A stretch of DNA of 64,000 nucleotides, from positions 1 to 64,000 of the forward strand of contig JAUEPE010000014.1 in NCBI GenBank assembly GCA_030403585.1, read 5' to 3'. Position numbers and translations under genes: made by a program. Below the pieces are notes generated by a model that had not been told where the DNA came from, did not search any database, and saw only the letters and a program-made list of their open reading frames with translations. The DNA comes from Frankia sp. RB7 (lineage in GTDB: Bacteria; Pseudomonadota; Alphaproteobacteria; Rhizobiales; Xanthobacteraceae). Positions 26,522 through 35,564 of this stretch are shown piece after piece; position 1 is the first letter of the stretch; every line of letters starts with the position of its first letter.

Positions 26522-27508
26522 GTGAAACTCGCTACATTCAGGTCGGCTGGTCAGGACAAGATCGGCATCGTGCATTCCAATGACAGCCGGATCTTCGACA
26601 TCGCGGCGGCCTCCGCGCGCGGTGGACAGGATCCTGCCTTTACCTCGATGCTGGCGCTGATCGATGCCGGGCCGCGCGCGCTCGAGCAGGCGGCGGCGCT
26701 GTTCGAAAAGCACGGCGAGGATCCGGCGTTATCGTCGGCGACAAGTGCAGTGGACATCCTCGCGCCGGTGCCGGAGCCCCGGCAGATGCGCGACGGAATG
26801 TCGTTCCCGCTGCACATCCTGCAAGCGCCGCGCGGGCAGCGGAAGCTCGCGGCGCGCGCCAAAGGCGACATCGCGGAACTGGCGCGGATCGACGCGGAGC
26901 CGCTCGGCGAGCTGCCCGAAGTCTATCGCAAGCAACCGATCTTCTACATTACCAACCGTTTCAGCGTCCGCGGCACCAACACCACCGTCAAATGGCCGCG
27001 CTACAGCAAGGTGATGGATTACGAGCTTGAATTCGGGATCATTACCAGGAACAGGGGCGCGAATATCTCTGCGGCGAAGGCGAAGGATCACATCTTCGGC
27101 TACACCATCTTCAACGATTTCTCGGCGCGCGACGCGCAGCGCATCGAGATGGAAGGACGGCTTGGCCCCGCCAAGGGCAAGAGCTTTGACGGCGGCAATG
27201 TGATGGGGCCGTGGATCGTGACGCCGGATGAGATCGGCGATCCCTACGAGTTGAAGATGGAAGCGCGCGTCAACGGCGAGACCCGCTCTACCGGCGTCTC
27301 GGACGGGATGCTGTTCTCGTTCGAGGAGATCATCGCCCATGTCACGCAGGACGAGACGCTGATGCCGGGTGAATTCATCGGTTCGGGCACGGTGGGCAAT
27401 GGCTGCGGACTCGAGCTCGGCTGGTATCTCGAGCATGGCGACACGGTCGAGCTCGAGGTCGAGAAAATCGGGGTCTTGAAGAACAGGGTCGAGCGGCAGG
27501 ACGCCTGA
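26522..27508 (+). CDS. Fumarylacetoacetate hydrolase (FAH) family protein
   Basis: 328 residues. The FAH-fold metal site can be seen: the acidic pair in MDYELEFGIITRNRG and the aspartate in FNDFSARDAQR, with KSFDGGNVMGPWIV and GSGTVGNGCGLELG later. Family members hydrolyse or decarboxylate acylpyruvates and related oxo-acids with Mg2+. GTG 26522 is taken as start since it gives MKLATFRSAG, the usual N-terminus, with AGAGG 8 nt before. It lies divergent from the GntR-ABC operon and 53 bp before the cyclase gene; the two probably form a catabolic operon. Confidence 0.9.
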   Translation: MKLATFRSAGQDKIGIVHSNDSRIFDIAAASARGGQDPAFTSMLALIDAGPRALEQAAALFEKHGEDPALSSATSAVDILAPVPEPRQMRDGMSFPLHILQAPRGQRKLAARAKGDIAELARIDAEPLGELPEVYRKQPIFYITNRFSVRGTNTTVKWPRYSKVMDYELEFGIITRNRGANISAAKAKDHIFGYTIFNDFSARDAQRIEMEGRLGPAKGKSFDGGNVMGPWIVTPDEIGDPYELKMEARVNGETRSTGVSDGMLFSFEEIIAHVTQDETLMPGEFIGSGTVGNGCGLELGWYLEHGDTVELEVEKIGVLKNRVERQDA

Positions 27509-27561
27509 ACTCGAAGACGCTTGAGCTTTCAACCGACAAGAACGGTTCACGAGGAAACACC

Positions 27562-28338
27562 ATGGCGCGCAGACTGATCGATATCTCCGTACCGCTGCAA
27601 AACGACGTGCCGGCCGATCCGCCGGGCAATCATCCGACCATTCAGTACATCGATCATCAACAAGGCTTGCCGCGCATGCTCCAGTTCTTCGATGGGCTGA
27701 AGGCGGAGGATCTGCCCGACGGCCAGGGCTGGGCGGTGGAGATGGTCAATCTTTCCACCCATAACGGCACTCATCTCGATGCCCCCTGGCACTTCCATCC
27801 CACGATGAACCGTGGCGAGCGCTCGTGGACCATCGACGAGGTGCCGCTCGATTGGTGCTTTCAGCCTGGCGTGAAACTCGACTTCCGCCATCTGCCGGAT
27901 GGATATGTTGCGACTGCCGCGGATGTCGAGGCCGAGCTGAAGCGGATCGGGCATACGCTGTCGCCGCTCGAGATCGTCGTGGTCAACACCAGCGCCGGCG
28001 CCAAATATGGTCGGCAGGATTACGTCACGTCGGGCTGCGGCATGGGTTATGAGGCGACCATGTATCTGCTCGAACGCGGCGTACGGCTGACCGGGATCGA
28101 TGGCTGGAGCTGGGACGCGCCGTTCGTCTACACCGCGAAGAAATATGCCGAGACCAGGGACGCCGGCTTGATCTGGGAGGGTCACAAGGCTGGACGCCAC
28201 ATCGGCTATTGTCATCTGGAGAAGCTGCACAATCTCGAGCTTCTGCCCTCGACCGGCTTCATGGTCTCGTGCTTCCCCGTGAAGATCGAACGGGCATCCG
28301 CGGGCTGGACGCGGGCGGTTGCCATCGTTGAGGGCTAA
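27562..28338 (+). CDS. Cyclase / arylformamidase-like family protein
   Basis: 258 residues of the cyclase superfamily that contains KynB-type kynurenine formamidases and isatin hydrolases. The metal-binding signature HNGTHLDAPWHFHP is intact (about residues 67-80), as are GCGMGYEATMYLLERGVRLTGIDGWSWD and the C-terminal HLEKLHNLELLPSTGF. Mn2+- or Zn2+-dependent hydrolysis of an N-formyl or cyclic amide is the expected reaction. Start is preceded by CGAGGAAAC. Co-operonic with the FAH-family gene. Confidence 0.9.
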   Translation: MARRLIDISVPLQNDVPADPPGNHPTIQYIDHQQGLPRMLQFFDGLKAEDLPDGQGWAVEMVNLSTHNGTHLDAPWHFHPTMNRGERSWTIDEVPLDWCFQPGVKLDFRHLPDGYVATAADVEAELKRIGHTLSPLEIVVVNTSAGAKYGRQDYVTSGCGMGYEATMYLLERGVRLTGIDGWSWDAPFVYTAKKYAETRDAGLIWEGHKAGRHIGYCHLEKLHNLELLPSTGFMVSCFPVKIERASAGWTRAVAIVEG

Positions 28339-28587
28339 AGGCGGACCGACGGATCCGCGCCTCGTTCAGGGTAGCGTGCGGGCAGGGTCTCAGGATGCAC
28401 GCGGGCGTTCTCCGATGCCGGCGCTCGAGTTGCTTCGTCTCCGCTTGCGGAGGCGTTCCGCCACGATGACATCATGCCTCTGTTTTGCCCGACGGGTCAA
28501 GTTGATTTCGTAAAATCAAAAATCTTGAAAAGCGCAATGCCGCCAATGGGCCGGCTACTGTGCATGGGGTTGTTTTCGCGGTCTTGT

Positions 28588-28755
28588 GCTCGCGACGAGG
28601 CGCAGTTGCGCGACAATCTCGGCGCGGTCGGCTGGTCGCTGAGCGTGGATCAGCTCAGGCGCCTCGACGAGGTCAGCGCCGTGATGCCGCCCTATCCCTA
28701 TTATCCCTATCGCATCCAGGACGGATTCGCGCGACTGAACCCGCCGCCGGTATGA
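28588..28755 (+). pseudogene. Aldo/keto reductase C-terminal remnant
   Basis: About 55 residues matching the end of aldo/keto reductases: AQLRDNLGAVGWSLSVDQL, then RLDEVSAVMPPYPYYPYR and FARLNPP. The remaining roughly 280 residues, including the catalytic Tyr/Lys/His region, are absent; sequence upstream does not resemble the family in any frame. In full-length members this tail follows the NADP-binding segment. It is a 3' remnant after the cyclase gene, probably left by a deletion or rearrangement. Confidence 0.7.
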
Positions 28756-28779
28756 GCGGCGGCGGCCCGTGGACAACGG

Positions 28780-30393
28780 TTAGTAGAAAGCAGCGATCGC
28801 GGCGCCGATCCCCGCTGGAAGATTGGTCTCGCCGGTCAACGTGGTGATGAAGACGGGATCGTCGACCACGGCGAGGCCATCCAGCTTGATCGGATGCAGC
28901 GGTGCGGCTGCAGCCGTCACCGCATGCAGATCGGGACCGGTCCGCATGCCGTTATATTCGAGCCGTGGTCGCAATTGGACATTGTTGCCGAACTGCTCGT
29001 CGAGCGCGAGGCGCCAACCATGTCGTGACACCTTTCCGCTGGCGATCGCCGCACTCATGGCGAGACTATGGTGCTGCAACGTGCCAAGGTCGCCGAGCGC
29101 GGCGCTCAACCGGCTGGTCGCCTCCGCCAGCGTGATCTTCTCGATGCCGGGATCCTGGTCGGGCGAGGTGAAATCGATCAGCCGCGCCGTCCCTCCGATC
29201 ACGAGCTCCTCGCCGGTCCCTCCGGCCTGTTGCATGGCCTTCTTCGATCCGTAGTGCGGTTGCCCACCGATCGTCACCAAAGCGATATCCTGCTCGCGCG
29301 ATTTGATCAGATGATCGTAGGGATCGCCATCCTGGCCGTTCACGACGAGGAGATCGGCAAACTTGCCGCTGGTGATCGTGCCAAGCTTTCCATCCCATTT
29401 CAGGATCGCGGCCGGATTGCGCGTCGCCATCGAGACGATGTCGTAGGCGCTGAATCCGAGCCCGAAATGTCCGGACACGACCTTCGCAGCCTTCAACTCG
29501 CCCAGCAGGTTCTTGCTGCCCGACGGTGACCAGTCCGAGCCGAGCGCGATGGTGAGGCCGGCCGCACGCGCGGCGACGACATCCGTCGTCTTCCCATACA
29601 GCAGCAGATTGCTCAGGGGAGACCACACGACCTTGGCCTTGTGCTCTGCCATGGTGGCGAAGTCGGTCGCGTCGAGCGCCGTGCAGTGAATGCCGGCGAG
29701 CGACGGCTCGATCGCCCACGTGCCTGCGGCATTCTTCAACGCAAGGAAATGACTATGCGCCTTGGCATCGATGCCCTCGCTGAGATGGAGCAGGAAGCAC
29801 GACGACGATTTGAGCTCATTGTCGAACTTCGTCCAATCCTGGGCGTCTACGTCGGGAATCTTCGAGTGGGCCCGAGGCAGATCGGGAGGGCTGCCGATCT
29901 CGACGGCGCGCAACGCGCCCTTGTAGTATTTGTGGATCGTCCCGCTCCAGTTCGACAGCGTGATCCCCTGGCTCGTCGTCGTACCGGCAACCAGACATTT
30001 GGCCTCGACATAGCGAACCAGCGCCGGCAGCAGCGAGCCGTTGTCGGCAAGCGCAATCGCGCTCATTGGGCCGGTCACCGAGGTCTTGTACGACGCCGCG
30101 TTCTGCCACTTGTCACGGTTCTGGAATAGCTGCGGCACGTGCCAGAGCGGCAGGATGTTGTAGCTCAGGTGATTATGCAGCTCGATCAGGCCAGGATAGA
30201 TCGTGCCGCCGGTGTCGATCGCATTGACGGTCTCGAAGCCCGCCGGCGCGGGCTGTCCCTTCGGCGTTACCGCGGCGATGCGACGATCCTCGATGAAGAT
30301 CGTTCCGCTGTCGATGACGTCACCTTTGGCGGCCATGGTCACGATCCGCCCGGACAGGGCCCATCGTTTCGGCGTGGTCGGGGCCGGGCTCAT
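28780..30393 (-). CDS. Amidohydrolase family protein
   Basis: 537 residues, metal-dependent hydrolase. N-terminal urease-like beta domain ([15 protein letters not shown]), the HxH metal motif as [10 protein letters not shown] (about residue 72), GIHCTALD in the middle, and the distal aspartate in [12 protein letters not shown]. The C-terminal [10 protein letters not shown] is typical of the cytosine deaminase / ATZ-TRZ-like branch. No signal peptide. Its ATG overlaps the uracil-glycosylase-like stop codon by four bases. Substrate unknown; the C-terminal 120 residues are longer than usual. Confidence 0.88.
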   Translation of the reverse strand: MSPAPTTPKRWALSGRIVTMAAKGDVIDSGTIFIEDRRIAAVTPKGQPAPAGFETVNAIDTGGTIYPGLIELHNHLSYNILPLWHVPQLFQNRDKWQNAASYKTSVTGPMSAIALADNGSLLPALVRYVEAKCLVAGTTTSQGITLSNWSGTIHKYYKGALRAVEIGSPPDLPRAHSKIPDVDAQDWTKFDNELKSSSCFLLHLSEGIDAKAHSHFLALKNAAGTWAIEPSLAGIHCTALDATDFATMAEHKAKVVWSPLSNLLLYGKTTDVVAARAAGLTIALGSDWSPSGSKNLLGELKAAKVVSGHFGLGFSAYDIVSMATRNPAAILKWDGKLGTITSGKFADLLVVNGQDGDPYDHLIKSREQDIALVTIGGQPHYGSKKAMQQAGGTGEELVIGGTARLIDFTSPDQDPGIEKITLAEATSRLSAALGDLGTLQHHSLAMSAAIASGKVSRHGWRLALDEQFGNNVQLRPRLEYNGMRTGPDLHAVTAAAAPLHPIKLDGLAVVDDPVFITTLTGETNLPAGIGAAIAAFY

Positions 30394-31208
30394 GGGATCA
30401 CTCCATCGGGGACGGTGATCGCGATCGTGCGCCGCTTGGCCGCCGCGTCAGCGCCCTGGCGTGTTGCCCATGCCGCATCTCCGCGCATCCAGGCCGGCAG
30501 GCCCGCCGGAAGATCTTTTGCGATGATGTCGACCAGCTCGGAGGGCTTGAAAGCGTCGCCATACGGCACGAGCGCGGTTGCCGCGTCGGGATGCTTGATC
30601 TGCGGTCCGAGCGCCGTGAGTGCGGCATTCCACTTGGTCAGCATCGCCTTGGTATTTGCCGCCCGCGTCGCGGCATCGGGTGCGGAGCTCTCCGGCCAGG
30701 TCGGATGAGGAATATGCTGATATGCAAGGGTCTTGTAGGCCGCGCCGTCGGCGGTCTTGAGCCAGGCGTGCCAGGCCTCGTCCGCAAGGCTGCCAAGCGA
30801 GACGACGGCCTCGATGTTGCCGAGCTCCAGCACGGCCTTGAACCATTTGTTGCGATAGAGGACGATGCCTGGCTCGTTCTTGTGCTTGTTGCCGCCGCTC
30901 TGCCCGTAGACGCTGTACAGGAAGGTGTTCACCATCACGTAGCTCTGCGTGATGCCGAGCTTCGCCAGAAAGCCCTGGGTCCGCCGGCCCGCAGTGCCAA
31001 TCAGGATTCTTCGCGCGATCGTTTCGTGTTGGGCGGGATCCTGACCGACGACGAGCACGCGCGCCGACCCGTCGAGCCGGCCGCGGTGAAAGATCGGACC
31101 CCACTCAACGCGGAAATCGTGTGGATCGTAGGCCTCAGGGCCGGGGTAGTCGGCACACAGATCGTGAAATGGCTGCTGGCCGTATCCGCTATCGAAATCA
31201 ACGAGCAT
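30390..31208 (-). CDS. Uracil-DNA glycosylase superfamily protein
   Basis: 272 residues. Motif 1 of the UDG fold reads [12 protein letters not shown] and motif 2 HIPHPTWP, in the expected order and spacing; [13 protein letters not shown] sits between. GQDPA resembles family 1 but lacks the following Tyr-His of GQDPYH, so catalytic class is uncertain. [17 protein letters not shown] is unusual. Translationally coupled to an amidohydrolase gene, an unexpected partner for a DNA repair enzyme. Confidence 0.82.
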   Translation of the reverse strand: MLVDFDSGYGQQPFHDLCADYPGPEAYDPHDFRVEWGPIFHRGRLDGSARVLVVGQDPAQHETIARRILIGTAGRRTQGFLAKLGITQSYVMVNTFLYSVYGQSGGNKHKNEPGIVLYRNKWFKAVLELGNIEAVVSLGSLADEAWHAWLKTADGAAYKTLAYQHIPHPTWPESSAPDAATRAANTKAMLTKWNAALTALGPQIKHPDAATALVPYGDAFKPSELVDIIAKDLPAGLPAWMRGDAAWATRQGADAAAKRRTIAITVPDGVIP

Positions 31209-31448
31209 GGGAATGCTCCAATCTGTCGATGCAAAGTAACTGCGTCAAAATAACTCGGTCGCTATGCGGCAATCTTAGCGCTAGTACACCGCGCCATTCA
31301 ACCCTTTTATAGGCCAAGAGCGCCGACCTAAGCGCTCTTCGTCGAGCGCGCGCGACGATGCGTCGCGCCAGCGCGCCATGCAGAATCGCACCTGTACAGG
31401 CGCGTATGCCCTCCGTAACCTTCGCCGCGCAATTTCAGGAGATGCGGC

Positions 31449-33026
31449 GTGGCGAAGAAGACGGCGAAGACAAAAAACGTTTCGAAGAAGGCAGCGAAAA
31501 CCTCTGGCGAGAAGAGTCCGGTCCGCAAGGGGGCCGTCGGCAAAACGATCAGGAAGACGACAAGGAAGACCGCGTCGTCAGCGCGCAAATCGGCCGCCGC
31601 GCGCCGCCCCAAGGGGTCGGCTTGGCAATGGTCGGCAGTGGAAACCGCGGCTGCGATCCGCTCCGGCGCAATCTCCGCCGTGGAGACCGTCGAGGCGCAT
31701 CTGGAGCGGATGCATGCGGTCAATCCCCGGCTGAATGCGGTCGTCGTCGATCTCGGCGAGGATGCGCTGAAGGCCGCGCATGCGGCCGACAAGCAGCGCG
31801 CCAAGGGCGGTGAGCTCGGCCTGCTGCACGGCGTGCCCGTCACCATCAAGGAGAACGTCGACTACGAAGGGCGGCCCAATTTCAACGGCGTTCCCGCCAA
31901 CAAGGACCTCGTCGCACCGTCGGATTCGCCTGTCGTGCGTAACCTGAAGAAGGCCGGCGCCATCGTCATCGGCCTCACCAACACGCCGGAATTCTCATTC
32001 CGCGGCTTCACCGACAATCCGCTGCACGGACTGACGCTCAATCCCTGGGACCCGAACATCACCTGCGGCGGCTCCTCGGGCGGCGCGGGGTCGGCGGTCG
32101 CTGCCGGCATCGGCACCATCGCGCATGGCAACGACATCGGCGGATCGCTGCGCTGGCCGGCGCATTGCAATGGTGTTGCCACCATCAAGCCGACGCAGGG
32201 CCGCATTCCTGCCTTCAACGGAAGTGCCACCGCCGAGCGGCCGATGCTGGCGCATCTGATGTCGGCGCAGGGGCCGCTCGCCCGCCACGTCGGCGACGTG
32301 CGATTGGCGCTGGAGGTGATGAGCCAGCGCGATCCGCGCGATCCCTGGTGGGTGCCTGCGCCGCTGACCGGGCCGAAGCCGAAGGGCCCGATCAAGGTCG
32401 CGCTGGCCAGGATTCCCGACGACATGGCGGTCGATCCGGCGGTCAGCGCGGCGCTTCGCCAGGCCGCGGATCATTTGGCGCACTCCGGCTATCGCGTCAG
32501 CGAGGTCGAGGTGCCCGACATCAACGGCGTCTGGCAGACCTGGTGCGACATCATCACCAATGAGACGATGGTGATGCAGGAGGCCGGCATGCTGAAGGTC
32601 ACGTCGGAAGACTTCCACAAGGCGTGGGGCGGCATGAAGGCCAAGGCCAACGCGCTCGACCTCAAGGCCTGGATGCAGGCGACAGCCGCCCGCAACGGCC
32701 ATATCCGGGCCTGGCAATTGTTCTTCGAGGAGTATCCGGTGGTGCTGGCGCCGACCACGGTGAAGCCGACGCCGGGGCCGCGCGACGACACCGTCAGTGC
32801 CGAACGCGTGCAAGAAATCTTCTGGGGCGAGATCCGCTTCATCTCCGCGGTCAACGTGCTGGGACTGCCCGGCGCCGTGGTGCCTGTGGCCGTGCACGAC
32901 GGCAAGCCGATCGGCGTGCAGCTCATCGCGGGCCGCTATCGCGAGGATCTGGCGCTGGACGCTGCCGCCGCCATCGAGAAGCGCGCCGGCGTGCTGACCC
33001 ACCGGCTCTGGGAGACAATGGCCTGA
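31449..33026 (+). CDS. Amidase with a basic histone-like N-terminal tail
   Basis: 525 residues. The catalytic domain (from about 60) is an amidase-signature enzyme with the Ser-cisSer-Lys triad visible: Lys in GVPVTIKENVD, the Gly/Ser motif GGSSGGAGSAVAAG, and the nucleophile loop GNDIGGSLRWPAHCNG. Residues 1-58 are almost pure Lys, Ala, Thr, Ser and Arg (MAKKTAKTKNVSKKAAKTSG and onward), like histone H1 or bacterial HU-type tails. ATG 31449 follows CAGGAGATGCGGC. The tail could bind DNA or membranes. Substrate unknown. Confidence 0.9.
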   Translation: MAKKTAKTKNVSKKAAKTSGEKSPVRKGAVGKTIRKTTRKTASSARKSAAARRPKGSAWQWSAVETAAAIRSGAISAVETVEAHLERMHAVNPRLNAVVVDLGEDALKAAHAADKQRAKGGELGLLHGVPVTIKENVDYEGRPNFNGVPANKDLVAPSDSPVVRNLKKAGAIVIGLTNTPEFSFRGFTDNPLHGLTLNPWDPNITCGGSSGGAGSAVAAGIGTIAHGNDIGGSLRWPAHCNGVATIKPTQGRIPAFNGSATAERPMLAHLMSAQGPLARHVGDVRLALEVMSQRDPRDPWWVPAPLTGPKPKGPIKVALARIPDDMAVDPAVSAALRQAADHLAHSGYRVSEVEVPDINGVWQTWCDIITNETMVMQEAGMLKVTSEDFHKAWGGMKAKANALDLKAWMQATAARNGHIRAWQLFFEEYPVVLAPTTVKPTPGPRDDTVSAERVQEIFWGEIRFISAVNVLGLPGAVVPVAVHDGKPIGVQLIAGRYREDLALDAAAAIEKRAGVLTHRLWETMA

Positions 33027-33080
33027 TCTTGCTCTCGGGACCTCGCGCAACACACGCGAAGCCCCGATGAGCCGGCGAGA

Positions 33081-34172
33081 TCAGTTCGTCAGATGCGAGG
33101 CCGCGATCGCCTTCTGGAACAGCGCGTTCAACGCGGTGGTGATGCTGGAATCGACGGTCTTGCTGCAGGTCGAGGGATAATAGTAGTCGGCCACGCCGTC
33201 AGAGACGAAGAACAGCCATTTCTGCGGCGAAGAGGACGAGCCGTCGCCGGGTGTCGGGATCGTGCTGTTCATCGACGACATCGTGCCGTCGAAATCGGTG
33301 CACATGTCGTTGTTGTAATTGGTGTAGGGGATCGTCATCAGGTCGACGCCGGCAACCGCCGTCTTGACGGAGGACATGCTCGAGCTGAGCGCCGAGATCG
33401 TCGTCAGGCCCATCGCGCTGCAATCGCTGCCCATGGTGTAGACCGCCATCCGATACTGGTTGCTGACGAGCTGGCTCGCGGTGGCGGTGTCGGTGAGCGA
33501 CTGCGTTGCGTCGCGCACCAGGTCGATTCGCATCTTGATGCCGAGCTTCTTCGCGATCGAATAGTAGCTGTTGGTTTGGAGCGTCTTCTTCGTGCTGGAC
33601 GTGTAGGTGTCGTGACAAGCGAAAGCGCAGCTGTCGGGGGTCGCATTCTGCAAGGCCGTCATGTCGGCCGTCGTCGCGCCCAGTCCCTGCGAGGGGGAAT
33701 TGTCCAGCAGCACGTAGAAGTCGATGTAGGCCGGCAACGAGGCTGCAGAGGCTGAGGACGCCGAGATTCCGAGGGCTTTGTAGCCGAACATCCCCATGAA
33801 ATAGGTGGTTACCGTCGCGGTCGCCGTCCCCGACGCGGTTCGGGTCGTGACGCTGTCGGTTACGTTGATGGTCACGGAGGTCGAGCTCATGCTGAGCGCG
33901 GCCAGCTGTCCGGTGAAGGTGTTCAGCGCATCGCTCTGCGCGGTCGAGGCGCTCTTGGTGATCTCAGTCTTGGCGGTGGCGACCAGCACGGCGGTGTCGA
34001 GTGCAGACGTCAGCTTCGCTTTGGCCCGCGTGGCCATGGAATAATCGATGGCGGCACCGACAAAGGACAGAATCGGCAGCAGCGCGAGCGCGAAGATGAC
34101 GGCGATATTGCCACGGCGGTCGGATGCAAAAGACGAGAGCAGGCGATGAGCATTCCGGGGGGCAAGGTTCAA
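33081..34172 (-). CDS. TadE/TadG-like protein with von Willebrand factor-like region, shortened
   Basis: 363 residues. An N-terminal TadE-type membrane helix (DRRGNIAVIFALALLPILSF, about residues 18-37) follows SSFASDRRG, the usual Flp-pilus pseudopilin-like start. YIDFYVLLDNSPSQGLGAT begins a vWA-like domain with a MIDAS-type DNSxS. Near the end VSDGVADYYYPSTCSK is followed directly by ALNALFQKAIAASHLT. In related proteins these segments are separated by about 70 residues, so an in-frame deletion is suspected. No other tad/cpa genes are nearby. Converges with the amidase gene. Confidence 0.82.
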   Translation of the reverse strand: MNLAPRNAHRLLSSFASDRRGNIAVIFALALLPILSFVGAAIDYSMATRAKAKLTSALDTAVLVATAKTEITKSASTAQSDALNTFTGQLAALSMSSTSVTINVTDSVTTRTASGTATATVTTYFMGMFGYKALGISASSASAASLPAYIDFYVLLDNSPSQGLGATTADMTALQNATPDSCAFACHDTYTSSTKKTLQTNSYYSIAKKLGIKMRIDLVRDATQSLTDTATASQLVSNQYRMAVYTMGSDCSAMGLTTISALSSSMSSVKTAVAGVDLMTIPYTNYNNDMCTDFDGTMSSMNSTIPTPGDGSSSSPQKWLFFVSDGVADYYYPSTCSKTVDSSITTALNALFQKAIAASHLTN

Positions 34173-34444
34173 GCAGGCATATCCTTACGCGAACGAATGC
34201 GTGTACGCTAGCACCGTGGAACTTACGCAAGGGTTGACCGGGTTCCGCTAACGCTGTCCGTATGTTGCTGATCGTGTCGTCGACGGAATGAAATTCCCGA
34301 AAAAAATAGCCGTTTCTGCGCGTCGAGCTCGACGGATCCCGTAATATTGCGGGGTGCGTGCTTGACCCGCGTCGACGTTTGCTCCCAACATGCACGGAAG
34401 CCGCTCCGCAGCAGAGCGCATCGACCTGCAATAGAAGGGGTGAC

Positions 34445-35377
34445 ATGCCGGACAATCTTCCGATCATCCTGCATCACTTCGACGAGTCGCCATTCTCCGA
34501 GAAGATCCGCCTCATCTTCGGCCTGAAGAAGATCGCCTGGACCTCGGTCCGCATCTCCAGGATCATGCCGCGTCCGGATCTGATGCCGCTCACCGGCGGG
34601 TATCGCCGTACGCCGGTGATGCAGATCGGCGCGGACATCTATTGCGACACCCAGCGTATCATCCGCGAACTCGAGCACCGCTTTCCCGTGCCGAGCGTGT
34701 TTCCCGGCGGAGGCGAGGGGCTCGCCTGGGCCAGCGCGATGTGGACCGACAAATCCTTCTTCCAGAACACGGTGAACCTCGTGTTCGGCTCGCTCGCCGA
34801 CAAGGTGCCGCAGAGCTTCATCGAGGATCGCGAGAAACTGCGTGGCGCGAAGTTCGACATCGCGGCGATGACGGCAGCGATCCCGCAGATGCGCGACCAG
34901 TATCGCGCGCATGTCGGCTGGATCGAGACGCAGCTTGCCGAAGGTCACCCGTGGCTCAGCGGCGCCGCGCCAGGGCTCGTCGACATCAATGCTTACATGA
35001 ATGTCTGGTACGTCCGCTCCAGCCTGCCGGTCGCCGATCAGCTGCTGGCCGAATGTCCCAAGGTGCGCGCCTGGGAGGAACGTGTTCGCGCGATTGGCCA
35101 TGGCACGCGGACCGAGATGTCGACCGCGGAGGCACTCGAGGTCGGTCGGACAGCGACGCCGCAGACAGGAGAGGTCACCGACCCGCACGATCCGAACGGC
35201 CGGAAGGTCGGCGACCTCGTCGACGTCAGGCCCGACGATTACGGCAAGATCGCCGTGCGCGGACGGATCGTTTCGCTGTCAGCCCAGAGCATCGCCATTC
35301 GCCGCCACGACGATCTCGCAGGCGACATCGCCGTCCACTTTCCGCGCGCGGGCTTTTCGGTCACTTCGGTAAGCTGA
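34445..35377 (+). CDS. Glutathione S-transferase family protein with extra C-terminal domain
   Basis: 310 residues. Thioredoxin-like N-terminal domain (ILHHFDESPFSEKIRLIFGL, then GGYRRTPVMQIGADIYCD with the cis-proline and DTQRIIRELE), a helical GST C-terminal domain to about 225, and a further roughly 80-residue beta-rich domain (VGDLVDVRPDDYGKIAVRGR). ATG 34445 has GAAGGGG before it. The third domain is not part of classical GSTs; it might serve binding of another ligand. Substrate unknown. Confidence 0.88.
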   Translation: MPDNLPIILHHFDESPFSEKIRLIFGLKKIAWTSVRISRIMPRPDLMPLTGGYRRTPVMQIGADIYCDTQRIIRELEHRFPVPSVFPGGGEGLAWASAMWTDKSFFQNTVNLVFGSLADKVPQSFIEDREKLRGAKFDIAAMTAAIPQMRDQYRAHVGWIETQLAEGHPWLSGAAPGLVDINAYMNVWYVRSSLPVADQLLAECPKVRAWEERVRAIGHGTRTEMSTAEALEVGRTATPQTGEVTDPHDPNGRKVGDLVDVRPDDYGKIAVRGRIVSLSAQSIAIRRHDDLAGDIAVHFPRAGFSVTSVS

Positions 35378-35381
35378 GAGC

Positions 35382-35506
35382 AATTGATTAATGCAAATTG
35401 ATTCAAATTTTAGCCAATTCACCAACAACCATTAGGGTTACTTCCTCGATCTCTAAGCGAATTATTGTCCGCTTTACCACCCGCCTCTAACAGAGGGACG
35501 GCGGAC
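35382..35506 (+). promoter_or_regulatory. Structured metY leader with direct repeats
   Basis: Two direct copies of AATTGATT (35382-35389, 35396-35403) are spaced 14 bp apart. Further down, 35467-35506 folds as one long hairpin: GTCCG with CGGAC, CCG with CGG, and CCTCT with AGAGG around an AAC loop, with internal bulges. It ends about 50 bp before the metY ribosome binding site. A regulatory leader is plausible, but no known SAM riboswitch core (CTTGCA...GCTAAA) is present. Confidence 0.4.
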
Positions 35507-35564
35507 AACGCACATGCCTCATACAGGCCAATAAGTGCGGCCCGCTCCACGCGGAGGTGGTACG

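Noticed and set aside
35378..35564. SAM-II riboswitch upstream of metY
   Set aside because: Expected core elements (GATTTG, CTTGCAGCCAC, GCTAAA) are not present in order, so only a generic structured leader is reported.
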